DNA of 64,000 nt from Akkermansiaceae bacterium UBA4589 (GTDB lineage Bacteria; Verrucomicrobiota; Verrucomicrobiia; Verrucomicrobiales; Akkermansiaceae), in assembly GCA_002387565.1 (NCBI GenBank), contig DGJT01000032.1, positions 75,086-139,085 on the forward strand, in the 5' to 3' direction. Positions 45,501-52,984 of this stretch are shown piece after piece. The notes under the pieces were generated by a model that was not told the DNA's origin, did no database searches, and saw only the letters and a program-made list of their open reading frames with translations. The translations under genes and the position numbers were made by a program. Each line of letters opens with the position of its first letter. Position 1 is the stretch's first letter.

Positions 45501-47113
45501 CTCCTCCCCCACATCACGATATTTACTCTATTGAGGACCTGGCACAACTTATCCAAGACTTAAAAGAAATCAATCCTCGTGCTCGTGTCACAGTTAAACT
45601 CGTTTCTGAAATGGGGGTAGGCACAGTCGCCGCAGGTGTAGCTAAGGCGAATGCTGACACTATTCTTATCTCAGGTCATGATGGAGGTACTGCCGCATCA
45701 CCACTTAGTTCAACTAAGCATGCAGGTGCCCCTTGGGAGCTTGGTTTAGCCGAAGCTCAGCAAACTTTACTGCTTAATGGCTTAAGAAACAAAGTAACTC
45801 TTAGAACTGATGGTGGTCTACGTAATGGTAAAGACGTAATTGTCGCCGCTATTTTAGGTGCAGAAGAATACAACTTTGGTACTATTGCTATGATTGCTAT
45901 GGGTTGTGTATATGTACGTAAGTGTCATTTAAATAACTGCCCCGTTGGTGTCGCAACTACAGATCCTAAGTGGAGAGCCAAATTCAAAGGCACACCAGAA
46001 ATGGTGATTAATTTCTTTGATGGTGTAGCTGGTGAAGCACGTCAGACTATGGCTAAATTAGGTATTAGAAGTATTAATGAACTTATAGGAAGAACAGATT
46101 TACTACAACAAAGACATGTGCCGGATCACCCTAAAGCTAACATGGTAGATCTCTCTTCAGTTCTCAAAGACATTGTGCCAGAATTAGCTCAAGCTTCGGA
46201 TCAAGACCCTTCATCCATAACTCGTTATCGTACTTTTGAGCGTAATGAAGGTGTGCACAAAAAAGCTGTAGATATTCAAATACTTAAAGATATTGCAGAA
46301 TTAACCCAAGCTCAAGATGAGGTAAACCCACTAGCTAAGGTTATGGATCATCCTCCTATCGAGTTGAGCTATGACGTTGTGAATACTGACAGAAATCTTG
46401 GCACGCGCATCAGTGGACGTGTTGCAGAGTGCTACGGTGTCGAAGGTCTTCCAGAAAACAGTATTAATTTAACTTTTAATGGTACAGCTGGACAGTCATT
46501 AGGTACTTTCCTTACCAGTGGTATTACGCTTACTGTCAAAGGTGAAGCTAATGATTACGTAGGCAAAGGTATGTCAGGTGGTCATATTATTGTTAAACCA
46601 GCTGATATTGCCAGATTTAATCCTGCCGACAACTCTATTGTAGGTAACACTTGTCTCTATGGAGCTACTGGTGGTCATTTATGGGCTAACGGTAAGGCTG
46701 GTGAGCGATTTGGTGTAAGAAACTCAAATGCTACCGCAGTAGTTGAAGGTATTGGTGATCATGGCTGTGAATACATGACTAATGGACGCATCGTCGTGCT
46801 AGGTCTTACAGGCTCTAATTTTGGAGCTGGCATGTCTGGAGGTGTCGCTTATGTATTTGATGAAGATCAACACTTTGTTCGTCGTGTGAATGAAGAAATG
46901 GTAGTACCTCTTGCAGTTAAAAGACCTGAAGATATTGCTGATTTAAAAAATCTTATTATTGAACATGCCAAACGTACAGGCAGCGGCAAAGCCCTTGCTA
47001 TACTCGATGATTGGGAATATTGCTTAAAACGCTTTGTTCGTGTTATTCCTAAGGAAAAAGCCGCTCTTGAGGCTTCGGAAAAACAGCATGAAAATGCCAT
47101 TAATAAAATGTAA
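42518..47113 (+). CDS. gltB: Glutamate synthase large subunit
   Basis: A 1531-residue GltB. Cys25, in NCGMGALVN after a 24-residue propeptide, becomes the N-terminal glutaminase nucleophile. The FMN-binding synthase domain includes GEGGEDARRY, AKPGEGGQLPGHK and ISGHDGGT. The [3Fe-4S] ligands are in CHLNNCPVGV. The C-terminal beta-helix (alpha subunit C domain) has repeated Gly turns such as GKGMSGGHII. It makes glutamate from glutamine and 2-oxoglutarate. gltD is not adjacent, so the electron donor may be ferredoxin or a subunit encoded elsewhere. The 245-base upstream spacer has an imperfect inverted repeat, gtaacca/tggttattac. Confidence 0.95.
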   Translation: MSNFYHSSTPRIDSLHSFDNEKDNCGMGALVNIHGKPSYSILNQALCSVANMTHRGAVDADMKTGDGSGILSQIPFPLFQEAAAELGTKVTDKSILGVGVFFFPKGDNDAQTRIKELTESALTKRNITIIGWRKTPVDIHALGKLAQKTVPTIEHLLVLNETGCDQDSFERSLYLCRREVELGTKDIADFYIPTLSSYLISYKALAMPEALKAFYLDLQNPKFETAIALYHQRFSTNTFPAWPLGQPFRNMCHNGEINTVKGNRNWMASREELFESDIWGEDVKWLQHLLSSGESDSASLDHALELLILSGREPEHAMCMLVPPAYIHDQDISNELKAFYDYLSSFSEPWDGPAGLVYTNGKKVCASLDRNGLRPSRFVLTDDGTLYIGSESGAVCFPEDNVKQRGRLGPGEMMSIELGKGYIEFDKDIKEKLARQKPYRQWIEENRLELSDFVSQEAQVSEIELDPVLRSRIQISQGITAEDLDMVFPPMIKGSQEAVFSMGDDIPLAVLSTQPRLLFTYFKQLFAQVTNPPIDPIREWSVMSLQAALGSESNLLTETPEHAHVLNLQSALLFEHELETIQTLRNEGFITKTIDTTWDASKGSAGLQQRLEEIYKEVDAAVEAGVNILILSDKAISATRIAIPSLMATGAVHHHLNRSRKRMRASIIVETAEARDTHQLACLFGFGATAVCPYLGYATVRQLCTEDNKLSDIPADKGMANYRKALEKGILKIMSKMGISVLNSYQGAQIFEVLGLNSEVIDACFTGTSSRIAGIGFKQIAEESIIRHKAAWEPASEAPLDLGDPGYNRYRKQGERHALTTEVIKNFHNYVKHGKAEDYDDYVKATLDSHPITIKDLLEFKPTTAIPLDEVESVESIRKRFTTAAMSMGALSPEAHETLAIAMNRIGGKSDSGEGGEDARRYTPYPNGDLARSHIKQVASGRFGVTAHYLVNCDEIEIKMAQGAKPGEGGQLPGHKVTGLIAKLRNTQPGIQLISPPPHHDIYSIEDLAQLIQDLKEINPRARVTVKLVSEMGVGTVAAGVAKANADTILISGHDGGTAASPLSSTKHAGAPWELGLAEAQQTLLLNGLRNKVTLRTDGGLRNGKDVIVAAILGAEEYNFGTIAMIAMGCVYVRKCHLNNCPVGVATTDPKWRAKFKGTPEMVINFFDGVAGEARQTMAKLGIRSINELIGRTDLLQQRHVPDHPKANMVDLSSVLKDIVPELAQASDQDPSSITRYRTFERNEGVHKKAVDIQILKDIAELTQAQDEVNPLAKVMDHPPIELSYDVVNTDRNLGTRISGRVAECYGVEGLPENSINLTFNGTAGQSLGTFLTSGITLTVKGEANDYVGKGMSGGHIIVKPADIARFNPADNSIVGNTCLYGATGGHLWANGKAGERFGVRNSNATAVVEGIGDHGCEYMTNGRIVVLGLTGSNFGAGMSGGVAYVFDEDQHFVRRVNEEMVVPLAVKRPEDIADLKNLIIEHAKRTGSGKALAILDDWEYCLKRFVRVIPKEKAALEASEKQHENAINKM

Positions 47114-47133
47114 TTATTTAACCAAAACAGACT

Positions 47134-47168
47134 AAAAGCCTCACTTAACTTATTAAGTGAGGCTTTTT
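47134..47168 (+). terminator. Rho-independent terminator after gltB
   Basis: Stem AAAAGCCTCACTTAA/TTAAGTGAGGCTTTTT with a four-base loop, followed by T residues, 20 bases after the gltB stop. Confidence 0.93.
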
Positions 47169-47239
47169 ATGCGTAAAATAATTTATGAACTTGAATTATC
47201 AATATCAGTTAGATACATTGTTAAATCTATTATTAATTT

Positions 47240-48355
47240 ATGTCAGAAGAAATAAAAGAAAATCCTGCTGAAAACTTCTCAAATTTTAGCTTAGAAGCTA
47301 TCGCTCAATCTGAAGAGTTAGCATTAAAAGAAGAGGCCAAAGCTAAAAAGAAACGAGTTTTCCTTAGTGGTATTATTGGTCTAGGTGCTACTCTTGCTAT
47401 TCTAGGAATTTTAACACTTTTTGTTAAATTTATTATTCCTGATGAACCCGCTATCCTCAGTGTTTATAGTGGAGCACCACCTGCAAAAGTAGTCAAACAA
47501 GAAAAGCCAAAAAAAATACCTCCACCCACAGCTGAAATTCCTATTGTTAGCACTAACACTAACGCAAGCGTCACTATCGATATTCCAGAAATTGAAATTC
47601 CAGAAATCGAAATTGATGAAGTAGATTTAGAATCTGAAGACTTTGAAATGTCACTTGATGATTTTGTAGGTCTTGAATTAGATGGACTAGACAGCGATAT
47701 GTCGAGCATGTTCGCTCAAGCTAGAGCTCCTAAATCCGTAGTATTTGTTATTGATTATTCTTTATCTATGCGTGGTCGAAAAATTGAACTAGCTAAAAAA
47801 GAATTAGCTAAAGCTGTCAAACGAATGAAAAACGGCACTAAATATCAAATTATTTTCTTCGGGGGTCCTGTATGGCTAGCTGAAGACAAAGTCACCTTAG
47901 GAAAGGAACACCCTGTTTTTGTAGAAACACGTACAGATATTAATGGTAATACTTATAAACGTAAAGGTAGTATCTGGGTTGACTCAAAAGGAAATGAGGC
48001 AGCTATTGATATTAAGTATCGTGTAGCTAATGATGCAACTATTGCTGAAAGCATCAAACATGTACAAGAAAACCCTATGTCTTTTGGAACTCGTTGGGTA
48101 GAGCCTGTTGAACTAGGACTATCTCTCAAACCAGAACTTATTTATTTTATGACGGATGGCACAGGCGGAAATCAGCAGCAAATGGAAGAATTAGCAAAAA
48201 AAGCTGAAAGTCAAAATACCGTGATCAATAGTATTGCTTTCATGATTTCAGAAAGACTCGAAAAACCAATACTTACTGTAGCTGAAATGACAGGTGGACT
48301 ATTCACCGTTGTTGATAAAAAAGGTGAACATGAAATCAAAAACCTCAAACAATAA
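47240..48355 (+). CDS. Single-pass membrane VWA protein with acidic repeat linker
   Basis: A 371-residue protein. A charged cytoplasmic N-terminus (1-39) is followed by one transmembrane helix (~41-64) and a Pro/Lys stretch. The acidic linker has the repeat IPEIEIPEIEIDEVDLE (~115-131). A von Willebrand A domain has MIDAS DYSLS at 172-176 and MTDGTGGNQQQ near residue 310. Such verrucomicrobial proteins are often near TonB/ExbB-like or Bat genes; none is adjacent here. It is not part of the Bat operon (9 kb away), but may bind cations in the periplasm in a similar way. Palindrome R3 begins six bases after its stop. Confidence 0.75.
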   Translation: MSEEIKENPAENFSNFSLEAIAQSEELALKEEAKAKKKRVFLSGIIGLGATLAILGILTLFVKFIIPDEPAILSVYSGAPPAKVVKQEKPKKIPPPTAEIPIVSTNTNASVTIDIPEIEIPEIEIDEVDLESEDFEMSLDDFVGLELDGLDSDMSSMFAQARAPKSVVFVIDYSLSMRGRKIELAKKELAKAVKRMKNGTKYQIIFFGGPVWLAEDKVTLGKEHPVFVETRTDINGNTYKRKGSIWVDSKGNEAAIDIKYRVANDATIAESIKHVQENPMSFGTRWVEPVELGLSLKPELIYFMTDGTGGNQQQMEELAKKAESQNTVINSIAFMISERLEKPILTVAEMTGGLFTVVDKKGEHEIKNLKQ

Positions 48356-48361
48356 GTCTAA

Positions 48362-48474
48362 GTTTTTGTAGAAAACACCTAAATAGGTATCAATAAAAAC
48401 GTGGGACGCAGTGTAGACGTAAAGCTGCTCGAATATCACGTATTGACCTCAACAGTTTCTAGTTTACTAAAAAC
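48362..48474. repeat. Long imperfect palindrome R3
   Basis: Pairs gttttt (48362-48367) with aaaaac (48469-48474); aggt (48385) with acct (48446); caata (48391) with tattg (48441); cgtg (48400) with cacg (48437). The apex GTGTAG-acgtaaag-CTGCTCGA keeps the family core with one C-to-G-U-compatible change. It starts a four-unit array that fills the whole 48356-48734 spacer between the VWA gene and the convergent efflux gene. Confidence 0.78.
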
Positions 48475-48491
48475 AAGGAATTTTAAATGGG

Positions 48492-48518
48492 TAATCACTC
48501 GAGCAAAACTAGTGATTA
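48492..48518. repeat. Short hairpin unit in the palindrome array
   Basis: A perfect stem taatcact/agtgatta with an 11-base loop beginning cgag. It is flanked on both sides by the same boundary string as the long units (aaaaacaaggaatttt on the left, aaaaatatggagtttt on the right). It looks like a reduced unit of the array in which the long arms are missing. Confidence 0.65.
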
Positions 48519-48528
48519 AAAATATGGA

Positions 48529-48638
48529 GTTTTGGATGATTAAGAGGCTTGAAACATGACCGTGGAGCGCAGTGTAGAAATAGAGCTACTCGAGCACCAC
48601 AAGTATTAGCTACAACAGTCTTCTGCACCACTAAAAAC
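48529..48638. repeat. Long imperfect palindrome R4
   Basis: Ends gtttt (48529-48533) and aaaac (48634-48638). The inner stem gtgg/ccac (48562 and 48597) leads to the apex GTGTAG-aaatagag-CTACTCGA. The outer arms are only partly complementary, so it may be a decaying copy. It is followed at once by boundary string aaaaacgaggagtttt, which forms a perfect ccactaaaa/ttttagtgg inverted repeat with the start of R5. Confidence 0.72.
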
Positions 48639-48644
48639 GAGGAG

Positions 48645-48747
48645 TTTTAGTGGGATAAGCGCTTTGACGAAGAACCTTAGGGTGAAGTGTAGAAAAACCT
48701 ACTCGAGACCTAAGGAACGTCTGAGAAAAAGCGCTTAGCTACTAAAA
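48645..48747. repeat. Long imperfect palindrome R5, overlapping the efflux gene 3' end
   Basis: The outer arms are ttttagt..taagcgcttt (48645 on) and aaagcgcttagctactaaaa (to 48747). The inner arms are ccttagg/cctaagg. The apex is GTGTAG-aaaaac-CTACTCGA. The right outer arm covers the last four sense codons and the TAA of the RND permease gene (stop at 48735-48737), so coding sequence forms part of the palindrome. Confidence 0.82.
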
Positions 48748-51700
48748 GAACCGTTTTTAGTGAATTTAAGGAAGACCAGTGGGGTAATCAGAAGATTCAG
48801 GATAGTTGATGAAAACAATCCTGAGAATATGACTACAGCTACTGGGTGGAGTATTTCTTTACCTGTCTCTCCTGCTGACAATACCAGTGGTAAGAGTGCT
48901 AATAAGGCAGTTAAAGCAGTCATTAGGACTGGCACGAGGCGCTCTTGCGTACCTCTGATGACCATCGCTTGATCGAAGTTCTCGCCTTCGTAGCGCATGA
49001 GGTGTAAGTAATGAGAAATCATCATAATTCCATTTCTTGAGGATATGCCTATGAGGGTAACAAACCCTATAATCGTAGCAATAGAGAAGACCCCTCCACT
49101 GAGCCACACCCCTACGACAGAACCAATAAGCGCTAGGGGTATGGTCAGCATCACTTGCAAGGTAAGATTGATACTTTTGAAATAAGAATAGAGGACTAGG
49201 AAGATTCCAGCAAGAGAGAGTAAACTAAGCCATAGTATATTCTTTTGCGCTGAGCTTTGGCTCTCAAACTGTCCGCCATATTCAATATAATAACCTTCTG
49301 GGAGATTTAAGTTATATTTAAGAACGGTTTTAATGTCTTCGACGACACTGTAAACATCTCTATCTTGAGTGTTAGCCTGCACAATGATGCGACGATTGAC
49401 ATCCTCACGGTTAATCATATTAGGACCTTTAGCCTCCTCAACACTAGCAAAGGCGCCTAATGGTATCACTTGCCCACGCAAGGTATCAAAGGGGATTTTC
49501 TCAATCGCCTCTTTGTCTGTTCTGACTTTGTCATCAAGGCGGAGAATCACATCATAGACACGACGCCCTTGCATAATGTTCATGACTTTTTCGCCTTGGA
49601 GTGCCAATTCTGCATGCTCAGCAGCCTCACCAATCATCACTCCATGTTGGCGTGCTTTGTCCTTGTCAAAGATGATGTGCAACTGAGGTATCAGGAGCTG
49701 TTGCTCGACTTGTAAATCAGCAATACCTCGCACGCGTTCTATGAGTTGTTCTGCTTCTAAAGCTTTTTGACGCAGTATGGTTAAATCTTCGCCAAATATT
49801 TTGATAGCAATTTGAGAGTTCACGCCTGAAGTGATAAAATCAAGGCGATGCGAAATAGGCTGACCTATATTGATCACTACCCCTGGAATTTTTTCTAATT
49901 GTGAACGGATATCTCTCATCACTTCGGCTTTACTGCGCCCTGCTTTTTTATCTGACTGATGGAGGCTTAATTCTATTTCAGTGGTGTTGACACCTAATGC
50001 ATGCTCATCCTCTGCGGCTCGACCAGTTCTACGTCCTGTGTGTTTGACTTCTGGGATTTCATGAAGAAGGTTTTCAGCTAGAGTCGCCATACGGTTAGAT
50101 TCTTGCAAAGCTGTCCCAGGAGGCATGGTGATGTTGAGTGTATAACTACCCTCATTAAAAGCTGGCAAGAACTCTCTACCAAATTTGGGTATAAGAAGGA
50201 TTACAAGAGCTAACATCCATATAACAAGCCCTACGGCTATCCATGTTTTACTAAAAGCTTTTTTGAGGTAAGCTGTAATGCCACGCTTAAGGTGGCGTAC
50301 AAGCCAGCTATCTTTTTGATGCTGCATCTGTTTCATGTTAGGCAAGAGATATGAGCAAAGCACAGGAGTCACCGTTAGTGATACAAACAAAGAAGCCACA
50401 ATAGAGGTCACATAAGCCAAGCCTAACGGTAGGAATATTTTACCCTCTAGCCCACCCATCGCAAATAGAGGTAAGAAGACAAATATCACCACAATAGTCG
50501 CAAATACTATAGAGCTGCGAATCTCTCTAGAAGCTAAATAAACAACTTCTATACTTGGTTTGCCTTTGCCTTGCTTGGCGAGCTGTTTGTTCTCACGCAA
50601 ACGTCTAAATACATTCTCTACATCGACAATCGCATCATCTACAAGCTCACCAATAGCGACGGCTAAACCACCAAGGGTCATGGTATTAATACTCAACCCA
50701 AACCATTTAAAGATAATAAAACTCACTACAAAGGATAGTGGTATAGCCACGAGGGTTATACTTGTTGTTCTAAAGTTAAGTAAGAATAGAAGCAATACAA
50801 TCGCTACTAATACCGAGCCATCCACGAGAGCTTCGATAATATTCTCAATGGCATTATGAATAAAGTCTGCTTGTTTAAAAATCTCAGCATTGATGGTCAC
50901 CCCCTCTGGCAAGGTTTCTCTCACAGAGTCCAAGGTCTCCTCAATCGAATCAGTGACACTAATTGTGTCTGCTCCTGGTTGCTTGGAAATGGCTAGCATT
51001 ACAGCCGGTTTACCATCTACAGCTGCATCTCCTCGCTTAGCTGTTGGCCCTGCTATTTTAATCTCTGCTAGATCGGCTAGAGTGAGCGCTGGGTAGTTCA
51101 TATCTACCTGCTTAGCGATGACAATTTTTTTCAAATCGTCGAGTGAGTTAACTCTGCCTAAATTACGAATACCAAACTCTTGGTAGTCACTCATCATAAA
51201 GCCACCTGTCGTGTTGACATTGGCATTTTCTAAAGATTCTTTAACTTGATGAATCGTCACTTGATGAGTCAGCAATTTATTAGGGTCTACTAAGATATGA
51301 TACTGCTGCTCTTCTCCACCCATCGTGGTGATTTGCGAGACTCCTTTGACTCCTAACAATCTTGGTTTAATCTCCCAATCCACCATGTTACTCAAATCCA
51401 TAGGTGAAACACTAGGATTATCACTGGTCACTCCTACAAACATAATCTCCCCCATAATTGAAGAAATAGGACCCATGGTAGGTTTGACATCTTTGGGCAA
51501 ATTAGCACTGATTTGATTGAGTTTTTCAGAGACTATTTGACGAGCAAGGTAAATATCTTGCTCCCAATCAAACTCAACATAAACCACCGAAAACCCAATA
51601 GAAGAAGATGAGCGGACATTTACCACTCCATTAGCTCCGTTCATTGAAGTCTCAATAGGAAATGTCACTAAGGTTTCGACCTCTTCAGGCGCTAGACCAT

Positions 51701-51860
51701 GAGCCTCCGTAATAATAGTTACTGTAGGGCGATTTAAATCTGGAAAAACATCGATAGGCAAGGTCTGAATCACCCAGAACCCATAACTCAAAATAGCTGC
51801 CGCTATAGCTACGACTAAGAGCCTAAACTTGAGCGAAAGCTGAATAATTTTATCAAACAT
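48735..51860 (-). CDS. Heavy-metal efflux RND permease (CusA/CzcA family)
   Basis: A 1041-residue inner-membrane proton antiporter with 12 helices and two large periplasmic loops. It begins MFDKIIQLSLKFR, as CusA/CzcA proteins do. The proton-relay motif in TM4 reads AIGELVDDAIVDVEN. It keeps the key Asp and Glu but has Ala where CzcA has the first Asp of DFG, a pattern nearer CusA-like or unassigned HME types. The exported metal therefore cannot be stated. It is the last gene of a leftward three-gene efflux operon. Its final codons lie in palindrome R5. Confidence 0.92.
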   Translation of the reverse strand: MFDKIIQLSLKFRLLVVAIAAAILSYGFWVIQTLPIDVFPDLNRPTVTIITEAHGLAPEEVETLVTFPIETSMNGANGVVNVRSSSSIGFSVVYVEFDWEQDIYLARQIVSEKLNQISANLPKDVKPTMGPISSIMGEIMFVGVTSDNPSVSPMDLSNMVDWEIKPRLLGVKGVSQITTMGGEEQQYHILVDPNKLLTHQVTIHQVKESLENANVNTTGGFMMSDYQEFGIRNLGRVNSLDDLKKIVIAKQVDMNYPALTLADLAEIKIAGPTAKRGDAAVDGKPAVMLAISKQPGADTISVTDSIEETLDSVRETLPEGVTINAEIFKQADFIHNAIENIIEALVDGSVLVAIVLLLFLLNFRTTSITLVAIPLSFVVSFIIFKWFGLSINTMTLGGLAVAIGELVDDAIVDVENVFRRLRENKQLAKQGKGKPSIEVVYLASREIRSSIVFATIVVIFVFLPLFAMGGLEGKIFLPLGLAYVTSIVASLFVSLTVTPVLCSYLLPNMKQMQHQKDSWLVRHLKRGITAYLKKAFSKTWIAVGLVIWMLALVILLIPKFGREFLPAFNEGSYTLNITMPPGTALQESNRMATLAENLLHEIPEVKHTGRRTGRAAEDEHALGVNTTEIELSLHQSDKKAGRSKAEVMRDIRSQLEKIPGVVINIGQPISHRLDFITSGVNSQIAIKIFGEDLTILRQKALEAEQLIERVRGIADLQVEQQLLIPQLHIIFDKDKARQHGVMIGEAAEHAELALQGEKVMNIMQGRRVYDVILRLDDKVRTDKEAIEKIPFDTLRGQVIPLGAFASVEEAKGPNMINREDVNRRIIVQANTQDRDVYSVVEDIKTVLKYNLNLPEGYYIEYGGQFESQSSAQKNILWLSLLSLAGIFLVLYSYFKSINLTLQVMLTIPLALIGSVVGVWLSGGVFSIATIIGFVTLIGISSRNGIMMISHYLHLMRYEGENFDQAMVIRGTQERLVPVLMTALTALLALLPLVLSAGETGKEILHPVAVVIFSGLFSSTILNLLITPLVFLKFTKNGSFSS

Positions 51861-51877
51861 TTTTAGTTTATTTTAAG

Positions 51878-52966
51878 TTAATGATTATGACCTGCATGCT
51901 CATCCACCTCTTTTGGTTTATCAGTTTTAGCTTCTTCATGATGTGAATCATGATCGTGTACTTCTTCGTGCTCAAGTAACGCGTCTAGCGCCGCTAATTC
52001 ATCTGCCGCACTCAGTTCTGAGGGTTCATCATCATGCCCATGGTCATGAGCACCTCCCATAGATACATACTGGAGTTGATAGTTGCCTCTAGTAACGACT
52101 AGATCACCTTGGTTAAGTCCTGATTTAATCTCAATATGATGCGCGCTCTTAGCACCTATAGTGACTTTTTTTCTATCTACATGTAGGCCATTCATCACGT
52201 AGACAATATATTCATCTAAACCGCCTAAGACAGCACTCTTAGGCACAGATAACACAGGCTCATTGTCACCTGTGAAAATTTCTAATGTTCCTTGTAAGCC
52301 AGATGGCACATCTGATTCTGGTGTTTCAATGACCACATACACTGAAAACGTGCGTGTACGAGGATCAATCACTCTATTGAGCTTCTGCACTTTACCATGA
52401 ATGTGTCTATCAGGCATGATATCTAAATGCACCTCTGCATCTTGCCCTACCTCTAACTTAAAAACATCTGGTGTTTCGTAAGCTACACCTCTGACTAGCA
52501 TTTGCGTAGAATCACCAATCTCCATAATCCAACCACCAGCTTGCACAACACTACCTATACCTTCGTATAGATTAAGCACAAAGCCATTCATAGGAGCCTT
52601 AATCTCTATCTTGTTAGAACCAATAGACAAAGGTTGTAAAACAGCTAATACATCACCTTTTTTGAAGTTTTGCCCTACTTTAACCTTAACATCTATAACT
52701 TCTCCCTCTGAGCGTGGCGAAATAATAGAGCTTTTCTCTGGCAATAACTCAGTAAACGCCAGCATTTCAACGGTATCTTGCATGGGCAATCTTTTGACCT
52801 TCTCTAGTTTAATCCCTAAATTATCAAATTGCTCTTGAGTTAAATCAAAATGATCAGGTTGAACTCCTCCTTGAGCAAAAGCTCCCTCTCCATGATCATG
52901 CCCTGGTCCTGCCATGAGCAGCAAGCTAGGCAGGCAAGATAGTAAAATAATAAATCGTAATTTCAT
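51878..52966 (-). CDS. RND efflux adaptor (CusB/CzcB-like) with His-rich ends
   Basis: A 362-residue periplasmic membrane-fusion protein with a signal peptide (~1-18, ending LLMAGPG). The mature N-terminus is GHDHGEG. The lipoyl/barrel core has SPRSEGEVIDVKVKVGQNFKKGD-type sequence around residue 85 and KAPMNGFVLNLYEG. The C-terminal ~50 residues are rich in His, Asp and Glu (AHDHGHDDE, VHDHDSHHEEA, DEHAGHNH). His clusters suggest a metal-sensing or metal-loading role, more typical of Zn/Co/Ni/Cu adaptors than drug pumps. It is between the TolC-like and RND genes with short spacers. Confidence 0.88.
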   Translation of the reverse strand: MKLRFIILLSCLPSLLLMAGPGHDHGEGAFAQGGVQPDHFDLTQEQFDNLGIKLEKVKRLPMQDTVEMLAFTELLPEKSSIISPRSEGEVIDVKVKVGQNFKKGDVLAVLQPLSIGSNKIEIKAPMNGFVLNLYEGIGSVVQAGGWIMEIGDSTQMLVRGVAYETPDVFKLEVGQDAEVHLDIMPDRHIHGKVQKLNRVIDPRTRTFSVYVVIETPESDVPSGLQGTLEIFTGDNEPVLSVPKSAVLGGLDEYIVYVMNGLHVDRKKVTIGAKSAHHIEIKSGLNQGDLVVTRGNYQLQYVSMGGAHDHGHDDEPSELSAADELAALDALLEHEEVHDHDSHHEEAKTDKPKEVDEHAGHNH

Positions 52967-52984
52967 AAGTTAGTGTGATAAATG

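Noticed and set aside
48362..48747. Palindrome array as integron attC sites
   Set aside because: The size and overlap with stop codons fit, but paired RYYYAAC and GTTRRRY core sites are not visible, there are no cassettes between units, and no integrase is present.
48362..48747. CRISPR-like array
   Set aside because: Units are palindromic and diverged, not identical repeats with unique spacers, and no cas gene is present. No CRISPR was seen anywhere.
50560..51096. Plus-strand open frames inside the RND permease gene
   Set aside because: They are shadows of a full-length, well-matched coding gene on the minus strand.
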